Assembly: GCA_011322575.1 (NCBI GenBank)
Contig: DRMK01000315.1
Location: forward strand, 1-8,416
Length of the DNA stretch: 8,416 nt
Direction: 5' to 3'
Source of the DNA: Gammaproteobacteria bacterium
GTDB taxonomy: Bacteria; Pseudomonadota; Gammaproteobacteria; Thiohalospirales; Thiohalospiraceae
Positions 1-5,789 of this stretch are shown here, piece after piece (position 1 is the first letter of the stretch; every line of letters starts with the position of its first letter). The notes beneath the pieces were generated by a model, which was given only the letters and a program-made list of their open reading frames with translations, searched no databases and was not told where the DNA came from. Made by a program: the position numbers and the translations under genes.

Positions 1-17
1 ACAAACGGGAGAGATCA

Positions 18-614
18 TTGGAAACATACAACACCGGCTTGATTCCCATGGTGGTGGAGCAGTCGGCGCGCGGTGAGCGGGCCTATGACATTTACTCCAG
101 GCTGCTCAAGGAGCGGGTCATCTTTCTGGTTGGTCCGGTGGAGGACCAGATGGCCAATCTGGTCGTGGCGCAGCTACTGTTTTTGGAATCGGAGAACCCC
201 GACAAGGATATCCATCTCTACATCAACTCTCCCGGCGGCGCAGTAACCGCCGGCCTGGCGATATATGATACCATGCAGTTCATAAAGCCCGACGTGAGCA
301 CCATGTGCATCGGTCAGGCGGCCAGCATGGGCGCACTGCTGCTGGCTGGGGGGGCGCCCGGCAAGCGCTACTGTTTGCCCCACTCGCGGATGATGATTCA
401 TCAGCCGCTGGGTGGATTTCAAGGGCAGGCAACCGACATCGAGATCCATGCTAACGAGATCCTGAAGGTCAGGGAACGGCTCAACAGCGTGCTGGCTGCC
501 CATACCGGCAAGCCCATAGAGCAGGTCAGCAAGGACACCGATCGCGATTTCTTCATGGACGGGGAAGAGGCGGTGGCGTATGGTCTGATCGACGAGGTGC
601 TGGTGCAACGCTAG
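18..614 (+). CDS. clpP: ATP-dependent Clp protease, proteolytic subunit ClpP
   Basis: This is the serine peptidase of the ClpXP and ClpAP proteases, a cytoplasmic barrel of two seven-subunit rings that degrades proteins fed in by an AAA+ unfoldase. The 198-residue product matches the family along its length. The catalytic triad is visible as Ser103 (in QAASMGALLL), His128 (in MMIHQPLGG) and Asp177 (in DTDRDFF), with the same spacing as E. coli Ser97/His122/Asp171 of the mature protein. The chosen start is TTG at 18, preceded by a purine-rich GGGAGAG about 4 bases upstream. The ATG at 48 would remove conserved N-terminal residues. The frame is open to the left edge, so a start outside the window cannot be excluded. 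If the TTG is right, only about 7 residues precede the mature-like LIPMVVEQ, a shorter propeptide than the 14 residues of E. coli. tig (trigger factor) usually lies upstream but is not in view. clpX follows after an unusually long gap. Confidence 0.97.
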   Translation: METYNTGLIPMVVEQSARGERAYDIYSRLLKERVIFLVGPVEDQMANLVVAQLLFLESENPDKDIHLYINSPGGAVTAGLAIYDTMQFIKPDVSTMCIGQAASMGALLLAGGAPGKRYCLPHSRMMIHQPLGGFQGQATDIEIHANEILKVRERLNSVLAAHTGKPIEQVSKDTDRDFFMDGEEAVAYGLIDEVLVQR

Positions 615-655
615 TACTCTTTTAAGGTAATAATATTAGGATTTACTTGTTCTGT

Positions 656-880
656 CAGCATTCAGGGCAAGGCGCTCCTCGCAGCGAATGGCCGTCGCCC
701 TTTGCAAGATAAGCACCGATCCACCGGGAGTGGATTGGGAGCGCGAAGCGACCCCGAAGGGTGGCATACAGGGATGTATTCCATCAACGCCGCCATGGAC
801 GCCGACAGGCCAACTGAAAGAGTACTGGCACGGCGATGTGGATCTGGCAGGAAGCCGGGGTTCTGTAGCGAAAAAGTAAA
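656..880. repeat. Candidate dispersed intergenic repeat element with stem-loops
   Basis: The stretch carries several inverted repeats in tandem. ATCCAC (719-724) pairs with GTGGAT (730-735) around CGGGA. ACCC (751-754) pairs with GGGT (759-762) around CGAA. An approximately 11-bp stem at 760-785, with one mismatch and one G-T pair, closes a GGGA loop. ACGCCG also occurs twice, flanking CCATGG, near 786-802. The general look (spurious open frames on both strands, stems with tetraloops, position between two core genes) resembles multi-copy intergenic repeats of gammaproteobacterial genomes. That resemblance is from memory; only one copy is in the window and the boundaries are guesses. A structured small RNA or a long untranslated leader of clpX are alternatives. 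Confidence 0.35.
760..785. other. Stem-loop with GGGA tetraloop in the clpP-clpX gap
   Basis: The left arm 760-770 (GGTGGCATACA) faces the right arm 775-785 (TGTATTCCATC) around a GGGA loop. The 11 positions pair except for one C-T mismatch (765/780) and one G-T pair (761/784). No T-tract follows on either strand, so it does not look like an intrinsic terminator. It is the strongest secondary structure in this gap and forms the centre of the proposed repeat. Confidence 0.5.
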
Positions 881-896
881 CAAATACCGGGAACCC

Positions 897-947
897 GCCG
901 CGGGGGTTGCAAAACGAGGCGGTTTTCGGCAGTGTTGTTTCCATACC
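897..947 (+). promoter_or_regulatory. Upstream module of clpX shared with hupB
   Basis: The 15-base string TGTTGTTTCCATACC at 933-947 occurs again, identical, at 4991-5005 upstream of hupB. In both places a GCCGCGGG-plus-GGTTG block lies upstream (897-909 here, 4972-4985 there), although the distance between block and 15-mer differs. I recognise no known binding site. A common regulator site, a shared promoter part or a fragment of a common repeat would all explain it. The clpX start lies 25 bases downstream of the 15-mer. Confidence 0.3.
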
Positions 948-972
948 CCGCTGGATTTTATGAGGTAGGTAG

Positions 973-2244
973 ATGAGCGACGATAAACGTAGCGGCGGCA
1001 AGCTGCTTTACTGCTCCTTCTGTGGCAAGAGTCAGCACGAGGTACGCAAACTCATTGCCGGTCCGTCGGTATTCATTTGCGATGAGTGCGTGGATCTGTG
1101 CAACGACATCATCCGCGAAGAGATTCAGGAGCAGGATGCCGGTGATGCCTCATCCAAGCTGCCCACACCGCACGAGATCAACAAGGTGCTGGACGAGTAT
1201 GTAATCGGGCAGCAGCGGGCCAAGAAGACCCTCTCGGTCGCCGTGTACAACCACTACAAGCGTCTCGAGCTGGGCCAGCAGGGCCGTGACGATGTGGAGC
1301 TGGTCAAGAGCAACATACTGCTCATCGGGCCTACCGGCAGTGGCAAGACGCTGCTTGCGGAGACGCTGGCGCGGTTGCTCAAGGTTCCGTTTACCATTGC
1401 CGACGCCACTACCCTCACCGAGGCAGGCTATGTCGGCGAGGATGTGGAGAACATCATCCAGAAGCTGCTGCAGAAGTGCGACTATGACGTGGAGAAGGCA
1501 CAGAACGGCATCGTCTACATCGACGAGATCGACAAGATCTCCCGCAAGTCGGAGAACCCCTCCATAACCCGGGACGTCTCCGGCGAGGGGGTACAGCAAG
1601 CGCTGCTCAAGCTGATAGAGGGAACGGTCGCCTCGGTGCCTCCACAGGGAGGGCGCAAGCATCCGCAGCAGGAGTTCCTGCAGGTCAATACCGCCAACAT
1701 CCTGTTCATCTGCGGTGGTGCGTTCGCTGGTCTGGATCGCATCATCCGCGAGCGCACCGAGAAGGGCGGCATCGGCTTTGCGGCGGAGATCAAGACTGCG
1801 GACGACAAACGGGGTTTCGGCGAGATGATCAGTAACGTGGAGCCGGAGGACCTGGTCAAATACGGCCTGATTCCGGAGTTTGTGGGGCGTCTGCCGGTGT
1901 TGGCGACCCTGGAGGAGCTGGACGAAGATGCCTTGGTAAAGATCCTGACCGAGCCCAGGAACGCCATTACCAAGCAGTTCACCAAGCTGTTCGAGATGGA
2001 GGGGGTGGAGCTGGAGTTCCGGGACGAGGCGCTGCACAAGGTGGCGCGCAAGGCGATGGAACGCAAGACCGGGGCGCGTGGCCTCCGCTCCATCATCGAG
2101 CATGCTCTGCTGGATATCATGTATGATCTCCCTTCCATGGAGAATGTCTCCAAGGTAATTGTCGACGAGGGGTCTATAACTGCCGATTCCGAGCCGATAC
2201 TGTTGTATGAGGGCTCCGAGCAGCAGGTGGCCTCCGACAAATAG
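973..2244 (+). CDS. clpX: ATP-dependent Clp protease, ATP-binding subunit ClpX
   Basis: ClpX is the hexameric AAA+ unfoldase that recognises tagged or specific substrates, unfolds them with ATP and threads them into ClpP in the cytoplasm. The 423-residue product is full length. The N-terminal C4 zinc-binding domain has Cys14, Cys17, Cys36 and Cys39. The AAA+ core shows Walker A GPTGSGKT (119-126, Lys125), the pore-1 loop GYVGED (152-157, Tyr153), Walker B VYIDEID (181-187, Glu185) and the RKH substrate loop (228-230). The IGF loop that docks onto ClpP is at 267-269, the arginine finger in GRLPV at Arg306 and sensor 2 in GARG at Arg369. All key residues are intact. The ATG at 973 is preceded by GAGGT at 962-966. 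The IGF loop agrees with the neighbouring clpP as its partner. Confidence 0.98.
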   Translation: MSDDKRSGGKLLYCSFCGKSQHEVRKLIAGPSVFICDECVDLCNDIIREEIQEQDAGDASSKLPTPHEINKVLDEYVIGQQRAKKTLSVAVYNHYKRLELGQQGRDDVELVKSNILLIGPTGSGKTLLAETLARLLKVPFTIADATTLTEAGYVGEDVENIIQKLLQKCDYDVEKAQNGIVYIDEIDKISRKSENPSITRDVSGEGVQQALLKLIEGTVASVPPQGGRKHPQQEFLQVNTANILFICGGAFAGLDRIIRERTEKGGIGFAAEIKTADDKRGFGEMISNVEPEDLVKYGLIPEFVGRLPVLATLEELDEDALVKILTEPRNAITKQFTKLFEMEGVELEFRDEALHKVARKAMERKTGARGLRSIIEHALLDIMYDLPSMENVSKVIVDEGSITADSEPILLYEGSEQQVASDK

Positions 2245-2245
2245 C

Positions 2246-2261
2246 GATGGAGCTCTCCATC
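2246..2261 (+). terminator. Weak hairpin after clpX
   Basis: GATGGAG (2246-2252) and CTCCATC (2255-2261) form an inverted repeat directly after the clpX stop codon; in practice this is a 6-bp stem with a GCTC loop. There is no run of T after it, so it is at best a Rho-assisted stop or a 3'-end-stabilising hairpin. Some read-through from clpX into lon is likely. Confidence 0.2.
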
Positions 2262-2281
2262 TGCGACGGAGCCGCCTGCTA

Positions 2282-2310
2282 TTGAAAAGCCGCTGTCCAG
2301 CTCCTATATA
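2282..2310 (+). promoter_or_regulatory. lon promoter, sigma-70-like with sigma-32-like features
   Basis: TTGAAA (2282-2287) and TATATA (2305-2310) lie exactly 17 bases apart, a good sigma-70 promoter. The same bases also resemble a heat-shock promoter: an ATTGAAA -35 with a TCCTATATA -10 (2302-2310), against the E. coli sigma-32 consensus CTTGAA and CCCCATNTA, with a 15-base spacer. A transcript would start near 2317, about 60 bases before the lon start codon. E. coli lon is known to be a heat-shock gene, which supports the second reading. The sequence shows the elements; the dual use is inferred. Confidence 0.65.
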
Positions 2311-2375
2311 GAATAGAGCTTGGCGAAGTTACAGCGGCCGGTAGCCGGACGGTATCCGGGAGAGAAGGTGGTTTC

Positions 2376-4814
2376 ATGGCAGAGTATCCAGATCAGGTTT
2401 CCGAGGTGGTAGACGACCCCATACAGGCAGCGCCACTGCTGCCATTGCGTGATGTGGTGGTCTATCCTCACATGGTGATCCCGCTCTTCGTGGGGAGGGA
2501 GAAGTCCATCCGCGCGCTGGAGGCCGCTATGGAGGGTGGCAAGCAGATCCTGCTGGTGGCCCAGACCAACGCCTCCACCGATGAGCCGGGGCTGGACGAC
2601 ATCTACCGGGTAGCTACCCTGGCCAACATACTGCAACTACTGAAGCTTCCCGATGGTACCGTGAAGGTGCTGGTGGAGGGTAGCCAGCGCGCCCGGATCG
2701 TCAATTTCCTGGGGGTGGATGACTACTTCCTGGCGCAGTTCACCATTCAGGAGCCAACCGGACTGGATGAGCGGGAGGCCGAGGTTCTGACCCGCTCCGT
2801 GGTCACCCAGTTCGAGCAGTATGTAAAACTCAACAACAAGATCCCCCCCGAAATCCTCTCTTCCCTCTCCGGGATCGACGACCCCAGCCGATTGGCGGAT
2901 ACCATCGCCGCGCACATGGCGCTGAAGATCGAGGAGAAGCAGAAGATCCTCGAGTTCAACGAGGTGGGGGAGCGTCTCGAGTATCTCATGGGGCTGCTGG
3001 AGTCCGAGCTGGATCTGCTGCAGGTGGAGAAGAAGATCCGCCACCGCGTGAAGCGGCAGATGGAGAAGAGCCAGCGCGAGTACTATCTCAACGAGCAGAT
3101 GAAGGCGATTCAGAAAGAGCTTGGCGAGATGGAGGAGGCTCCCAATGAGATGGAGGAGCTGGCCAAGCGCATCGAGCAGGCCGGAATGCCGAAGGAGGCC
3201 CGGGAGAAGGCGGAGGCGGAACTTAGCAAGCTGAAGATGATGTCGCCCATGTCTGCCGAGGCGTCGGTGGTCAGGAACTATATCGAGACCCTCACCGCCG
3301 TTCCCTGGAAGAAGCGCACCAGGGTCCACCGTGACCTGCTCAAGGCGAACGACATCCTGGAGGCGGATCACTACGGCCTGGAGAAGGTGAAGGAGCGCAT
3401 TCTGGAGTATCTGGCGGTGCAGCAGCGGGTCAGAAAGCTGAAGGGTCCAATCCTTTGTCTGGTGGGGCCGCCCGGGGTGGGCAAGACCTCCCTGGCGCGA
3501 TCCATCGCCCGCGCCACCAACCGGAAGTTTGTGCGCATGTCACTGGGCGGGGTGCGCGACGAGGCGGAGATCCGCGGCCACCGGCGCACCTACATCGGCT
3601 CCATGCCGGGCAAGGTGATGCAGAACCTGATCAAGGTGGGCACGCGCAACCCGTTGTTCCTGCTCGACGAGATTGACAAGATGGCGGCCGATTTCCGCGG
3701 CGATCCGGCGGCTGCGCTGCTGGAGGTGCTGGATCCGGAGCAGAACAGCACCTTCGCCGACCACTACCTGGAGGTGGACTACGATCTCTCCGACGTGATG
3801 TTCATCGCTACTGCCAATAGCATGAACATCCCCGGCCCCCTGCTGGACAGAATGGAGGTGATCCGCATACCCGGCTATACCGAGGATGAAAAGCTCAACA
3901 TAGCCCTGCGTTACCTGCTGCCCAAGCAGATGAAGGCGAGCGGCCTTAAGCAGAACGAACTGGAGATAACCGAGGCTGCGCTGCTGGACATCATCCGCTA
4001 CTACACCCGTGAGGCCGGGGTGCGGGGCCTGGAACGGGAGATCGCCAAGATCTGCCGCAAGGTGGTGAAGGAGATTCTGCTGAAGAAGAGCTCCAGTAGC
4101 CGCCGGATCACGGTAAGCGGGCGAAATCTGGACAAGTACCTGGGGGTGCGCCAGTACCGCTACGGCCGCGCCGAGGAGCAGGACCAGGTGGGCCAGGTCA
4201 CCGGCCTGGCCTGGACCGAGGTGGGAGGCGATCTGCTCACCATAGAGACGGTGGTGGTCCCCGGCAAGGGCAAGCATCAGGTCACCGGTCAGCTGGGCGA
4301 CGTGATGAAGGAGTCCATCACGGCGGCGATGAGCGTGGTGCGCTCCCGTTCCAGCATGCTGGGGATCGAGCCGGACTTCTACGAGAAACATGATATTCAC
4401 ATCCACGTTCCGGAGGGGGCCACCCCCAAGGATGGCCCGAGCGCCGGGATCGGGATGTGCACTGCCCTGGTCTCCGCGCTGACCGGGATCCCGGTGCGCG
4501 CCGACGTGGCCATGACGGGAGAGATCACCCTTCGCGGCGAGGTGCTGGCCATCGGCGGCCTGAAGGAGAAGCTGCTGGCGGCGGTGCGTGGCGGCATCAA
4601 GATCGTGGTGATCCCGGAGGAGAACCCCAAGGATCTGTCGGAGATCCCCGCCAATGTGCTTCAGGAGCTGGATATCAGGCCGGTACGCTGGATAGATGAG
4701 GTGTTGGAGATCGCTTTGCAGCGGATGCCGGAGCCGTTGCCTGATGATGTCCAGGTGCTCGGCCAGAAGAAGTCCCGCAAGGAGGTCAAGGCCGATCTGC
4801 TGCGCCCTCATTGA
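2376..4814 (+). CDS. lon: Endopeptidase La (ATP-dependent Lon protease)
   Basis: Lon is a homohexameric cytoplasmic protease that joins AAA+ unfoldase and peptidase on one chain and degrades misfolded and regulatory proteins. The 812-residue product has the LonA order. The N-terminal substrate-binding domain spans about 18-210. A coiled-coil linker rich in Glu and Lys spans about 210-290. The AAA+ module has Walker A GPPGVGKT (364-371), Walker B LFLLDEIDK (427-435) and Arg492 in LLDRME. The C-terminal peptidase domain has Ser689 in PKDGPSAG and Lys732 in GGLKEKLLAA, spaced like the E. coli Ser679/Lys722 dyad. The ATG at 2376 has AAGGTG at 2365-2370, a good ribosome binding site. A small stem (CCGGA 2345-2349, TCCGG 2355-2359) lies just before it. 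Length is close to the usual 780-815 residues. The last 15 residues are basic and variable, as is common. Confidence 0.98.
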   Translation: MAEYPDQVSEVVDDPIQAAPLLPLRDVVVYPHMVIPLFVGREKSIRALEAAMEGGKQILLVAQTNASTDEPGLDDIYRVATLANILQLLKLPDGTVKVLVEGSQRARIVNFLGVDDYFLAQFTIQEPTGLDEREAEVLTRSVVTQFEQYVKLNNKIPPEILSSLSGIDDPSRLADTIAAHMALKIEEKQKILEFNEVGERLEYLMGLLESELDLLQVEKKIRHRVKRQMEKSQREYYLNEQMKAIQKELGEMEEAPNEMEELAKRIEQAGMPKEAREKAEAELSKLKMMSPMSAEASVVRNYIETLTAVPWKKRTRVHRDLLKANDILEADHYGLEKVKERILEYLAVQQRVRKLKGPILCLVGPPGVGKTSLARSIARATNRKFVRMSLGGVRDEAEIRGHRRTYIGSMPGKVMQNLIKVGTRNPLFLLDEIDKMAADFRGDPAAALLEVLDPEQNSTFADHYLEVDYDLSDVMFIATANSMNIPGPLLDRMEVIRIPGYTEDEKLNIALRYLLPKQMKASGLKQNELEITEAALLDIIRYYTREAGVRGLEREIAKICRKVVKEILLKKSSSSRRITVSGRNLDKYLGVRQYRYGRAEEQDQVGQVTGLAWTEVGGDLLTIETVVVPGKGKHQVTGQLGDVMKESITAAMSVVRSRSSMLGIEPDFYEKHDIHIHVPEGATPKDGPSAGIGMCTALVSALTGIPVRADVAMTGEITLRGEVLAIGGLKEKLLAAVRGGIKIVVIPEENPKDLSEIPANVLQELDIRPVRWIDEVLEIALQRMPEPLPDDVQVLGQKKSRKEVKADLLRPH

Positions 4815-4826
4815 GGTGATTTAACG

Positions 4827-4850
4827 TCACCGTGTGGCGACACAGGGTGA
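4827..4850 (+). terminator. Candidate lon terminator hairpin, weak T-tract
   Basis: TCACC (4827-4831) pairs with GGTGA (4846-4850), and inside it TGTG (4833-4836) pairs with CACA (4841-4844) around a GCGA loop, with one G-G mismatch between the two stems. Only TTT follows, so termination may be inefficient. The same TCACC can instead pair with GGTGA at 4815-4819, directly after the stop codon, which gives two mutually exclusive folds. Confidence 0.35.
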
Positions 4851-4990
4851 TTTGAGGAGTCAAAAAACCAGCGGCAGGATTGGTTTTGCGGTCAAGGAAG
4901 GCACCCGTGCAGCGTGTTCCGCGCTCACATAACAGCTTGAGAACCGGTCATATTGCTCCCTTCCTCTCATAGCCGCGGGCGGTTGGCGCC

Positions 4991-5005
4991 TGTTGTTTCC
5001 ATACC
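4991..5005 (+). promoter_or_regulatory. 15-mer upstream of hupB, identical to one upstream of clpX
   Basis: TGTTGTTTCCATACC here matches 933-947 base for base. It lies 65 bases upstream of the hupB -35 element and is preceded by a GCCGCGGGCGGTTG block (4972-4985) that has a near match at 897-909. It belongs to no motif I know. Its function, if any, is unknown. Confidence 0.3.
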
Positions 5006-5043
5006 ATTCTCCCGCAGGGAAAATAATGATATTGCTGGCTTTT

Positions 5044-5058
5044 TTGTATAAGATACAA
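5044..5058. promoter_or_regulatory. Perfect dyad upstream of the hupB promoter
   Basis: TTGTAT and ATACAA form a perfect 6-bp inverted repeat around AAG. Its centre is about 55 bases before the expected hupB transcription start and 12 bases upstream of the -35 element. This position fits an activator or a nucleoid-protein site better than a repressor that blocks the promoter. A six-base dyad in AT-rich DNA can also arise by chance. Confidence 0.35.
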
Positions 5059-5069
5059 CAGTCGACGGC

Positions 5070-5099
5070 TTGACAGTGGTTTTGGCTGGTTGGTATAAA
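5070..5099 (+). promoter_or_regulatory. hupB promoter, sigma-70 type
   Basis: A perfect -35 TTGACA (5070-5075) and a -10 TATAAA (5094-5099) are 18 bases apart; shifting the -10 to GTATAA gives 17. Transcription should begin near 5106, leaving a leader of about 67 bases before the GTG start. It is the best consensus promoter in the window, as expected for an abundant DNA-binding protein. It probably also drives the two tRNA genes downstream, since no strong promoter lies between hupB and them. Confidence 0.75.
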
Positions 5100-5172
5100 A
5101 CTCGTTTAGGGCCGTGCGAAAGGGCGGTGGTGCTTTGTTTTCTGTTTTTATCGTTAAGAGAGGAAAAACATA

Positions 5173-5445
5173 GTGAATAAATCGGAACTTATTGATGCAA
5201 TCGCGGAAGGGGCTGACATTTCCAAGGCTGCTGCAGGTCGCGCCCTGGATGCTACCCTGGATGCCATCGGTAACGCCCTCAAAAAGGGCGATCAGGTTAC
5301 CCTGATCGGCTTTGGTACCTTCCTGGTACGTGAACGCGCCGCCCGTGTTGGCCGCAATCCCCGGACGGGAGAGTCCATGACCATCGCCGCCGCCAAGATC
5401 CCCTCCTTCAAGGCTGGCAAAGCGCTCAAGGATACAGTAAACTAG
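5173..5445 (+). CDS. hupB: DNA-binding protein HU-beta
   Basis: HU is a small basic nucleoid protein that binds and bends DNA as a dimer and affects supercoiling, replication and repair. The product is exactly 90 residues, the standard length. It has the helical dimerisation part (1-42), the family signature beginning GFGTF (46-50), the DNA-binding arm with RNPRTG (61-66) and the intercalating Pro63, and the C-terminal AGKALKD. Similarity to E. coli HupB is strong throughout, including GADISKAAAGRALDA. The start is GTG at 5173, with AAGAGAGGA at 5156-5164 as ribosome binding site, 8 bases upstream; no ATG gives the conserved MNKSELID start. It follows lon as in many gammaproteobacteria and ends 16 bases before tRNA-Val. 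Confidence 0.98.
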   Translation: MNKSELIDAIAEGADISKAAAGRALDATLDAIGNALKKGDQVTLIGFGTFLVRERAARVGRNPRTGESMTIAAAKIPSFKAGKALKDTVN

Positions 5446-5461
5446 CGCGCTCTCGGAAACG

Positions 5462-5537
5462 GGGTGCTTAGCTCAGCTGGGAGAGCGTCGCCCTTACAAG
5501 GCGAATGTCGGGGGTTCGATCCCCTCAGCACCCACCA
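5462..5537 (+). tRNA. tRNA-Val (anticodon UAC)
   Basis: The full cloverleaf is present. The acceptor GGGTGCT (5462-5468) pairs with AGCACCC (5527-5533). The D arm lies between GCTC and GAGC. The anticodon stem TCGCC/GGCGA encloses loop CTTACAA with TAC at 5495-5497. The T arm has loop TTCGATC and one G-T pair. The discriminator is A, and CCA (5535-5537) is encoded. It starts only 16 bases after the hupB stop. Confidence 0.98.
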
Positions 5538-5540
5538 CAC

Positions 5541-5617
5541 GGAGTGGTAGTTCAGTTGGTTAGAATACCGGCCTGTCACGCCGGGGGTCGCGGGTTCGAG
5601 TCCCGTCCACTCCGCCA
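5541..5617 (+). tRNA. tRNA-Asp (anticodon GUC)
   Basis: The acceptor GGAGTGG (5541-5547) pairs with CCACTCC (5607-5613). The anticodon stem CCGGC/GCCGG closes the loop CTGTCAC with GTC at 5575-5577. The discriminator is G, and CCA (5615-5617) is encoded. The sequence is very close to E. coli tRNA-Asp. Only three bases separate it from tRNA-Val, so both are surely cut from one precursor. Confidence 0.98.
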
Positions 5618-5634
5618 GATTCAGGAGTAGCAGC

Positions 5635-5661
5635 GGGCGTGCCGCAAGGTGCGCCCTTTTT
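5635..5661 (+). terminator. Strong intrinsic terminator after the tRNA pair
   Basis: GGGCGTGCC (5635-5643) pairs with GGTGCGCCC (5648-5656) in nine positions, two of them G-T, around a GCAA tetraloop, and five T residues (5657-5661) follow at once. This is a textbook Rho-independent terminator. It ends the hupB-tRNA-Val-tRNA-Asp unit and separates it from ppiD. Confidence 0.93.
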
Positions 5662-5668
5662 GTTGATG

Positions 5669-5746
5669 TCCGGCGTACTCCGGAATCAGCAACCGCCGGA
5701 ATGATCCTCCCCAGGGGGGTCGAAGCAGGGAGAGAGGCGGCTTCGA
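5669..5746 (+). other. Two inverted repeats in the ppiD leader
   Basis: TCCGGCG (5669-5675) pairs perfectly with CGCCGGA (5694-5700) around an 18-base loop. TCGAAGC (5720-5726) pairs perfectly with GCTTCGA (5740-5746) around a purine-rich 13-base loop. Both lie between the tRNA terminator and the ppiD start. No T-tract follows either one, so they are not terminators. They may be leader structure or protein binding sites. I found no convincing ppiD promoter nearby. Confidence 0.45.
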
Positions 5747-5789
5747 TGTGCAGTTGAACGGTGTTATCGGGCCAGGGTAGTTTCTCAAT

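Larger units (their letters stand above)
615..972. other. clpP-clpX intergenic region, no gene supported
   Basis: These 358 bases separate clpP from its partner gene clpX. The first 40 bases are AT-rich. From about 656 to 880 the sequence becomes GC-rich and full of short inverted repeats. The last 90 bases lead into the clpX ribosome binding site (GAGGT, 962-966). Short open frames exist on both strands (for example 688-879 on + and 662-883 on -), but they overlap each other, lack clear ribosome binding sites and show no protein family I recognise, so I do not call them genes. I see no convincing sigma-70 promoter and no U-tract terminator here. Whether clpX is transcribed only with clpP or also from its own promoter therefore stays open. 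Confidence 0.8.
4815..5172. other. lon-hupB intergenic region
   Basis: No protein-coding gene is supported in these 358 bases. From left to right they hold a terminator-like hairpin (4827-4850) and a 7-bp inverted repeat (AAAACCA 4864-4870 with TGGTTTT 4881-4887). Next comes a GC-rich block (4972-4985) followed by the 15-mer shared with the clpX upstream region (4991-5005). The AT-rich stretch from 5019 contains a perfect dyad (5044-5058), the hupB promoter (5070-5099) and a leader of about 67 bases. The size and content suit a gene that is transcribed separately from lon. Confidence 0.8.

Noticed and set aside
688..879. Short open frames on both strands in the clpP-clpX gap
   Set aside because: They overlap on opposite strands, have no clear ribosome binding site and no recognisable family; the region reads better as structured non-coding sequence.
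3540..4811. 423-codon open frame antisense to lon
   Set aside because: It is a mirror of the conserved AAA+ and peptidase coding sequence, with His/Leu/Gln-rich low-complexity content and no domain.
4864..4887. AAAACCA/TGGTTTT inverted repeat after lon as a two-way terminator
   Set aside because: The stem is short and mostly A-T, the loop is 10 bases, and the T run is part of the stem rather than after it.
4931..4965. Heat-shock-like promoter (CTTGAG followed by CTCCC) upstream of hupB
   Set aside because: The -10 half lacks the CCCCAT core, and a much better promoter lies downstream at 5070-5099.
5415..5443. Possible tRNA promoter inside the end of hupB (TGGCAA, 17 bases, TAAACT, then GCGCGC)
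   Set aside because: The -35 and -10 match the consensus in only 3 and 4 of 6 positions. The GC-rich bases after it are suggestive but not enough to call a promoter.
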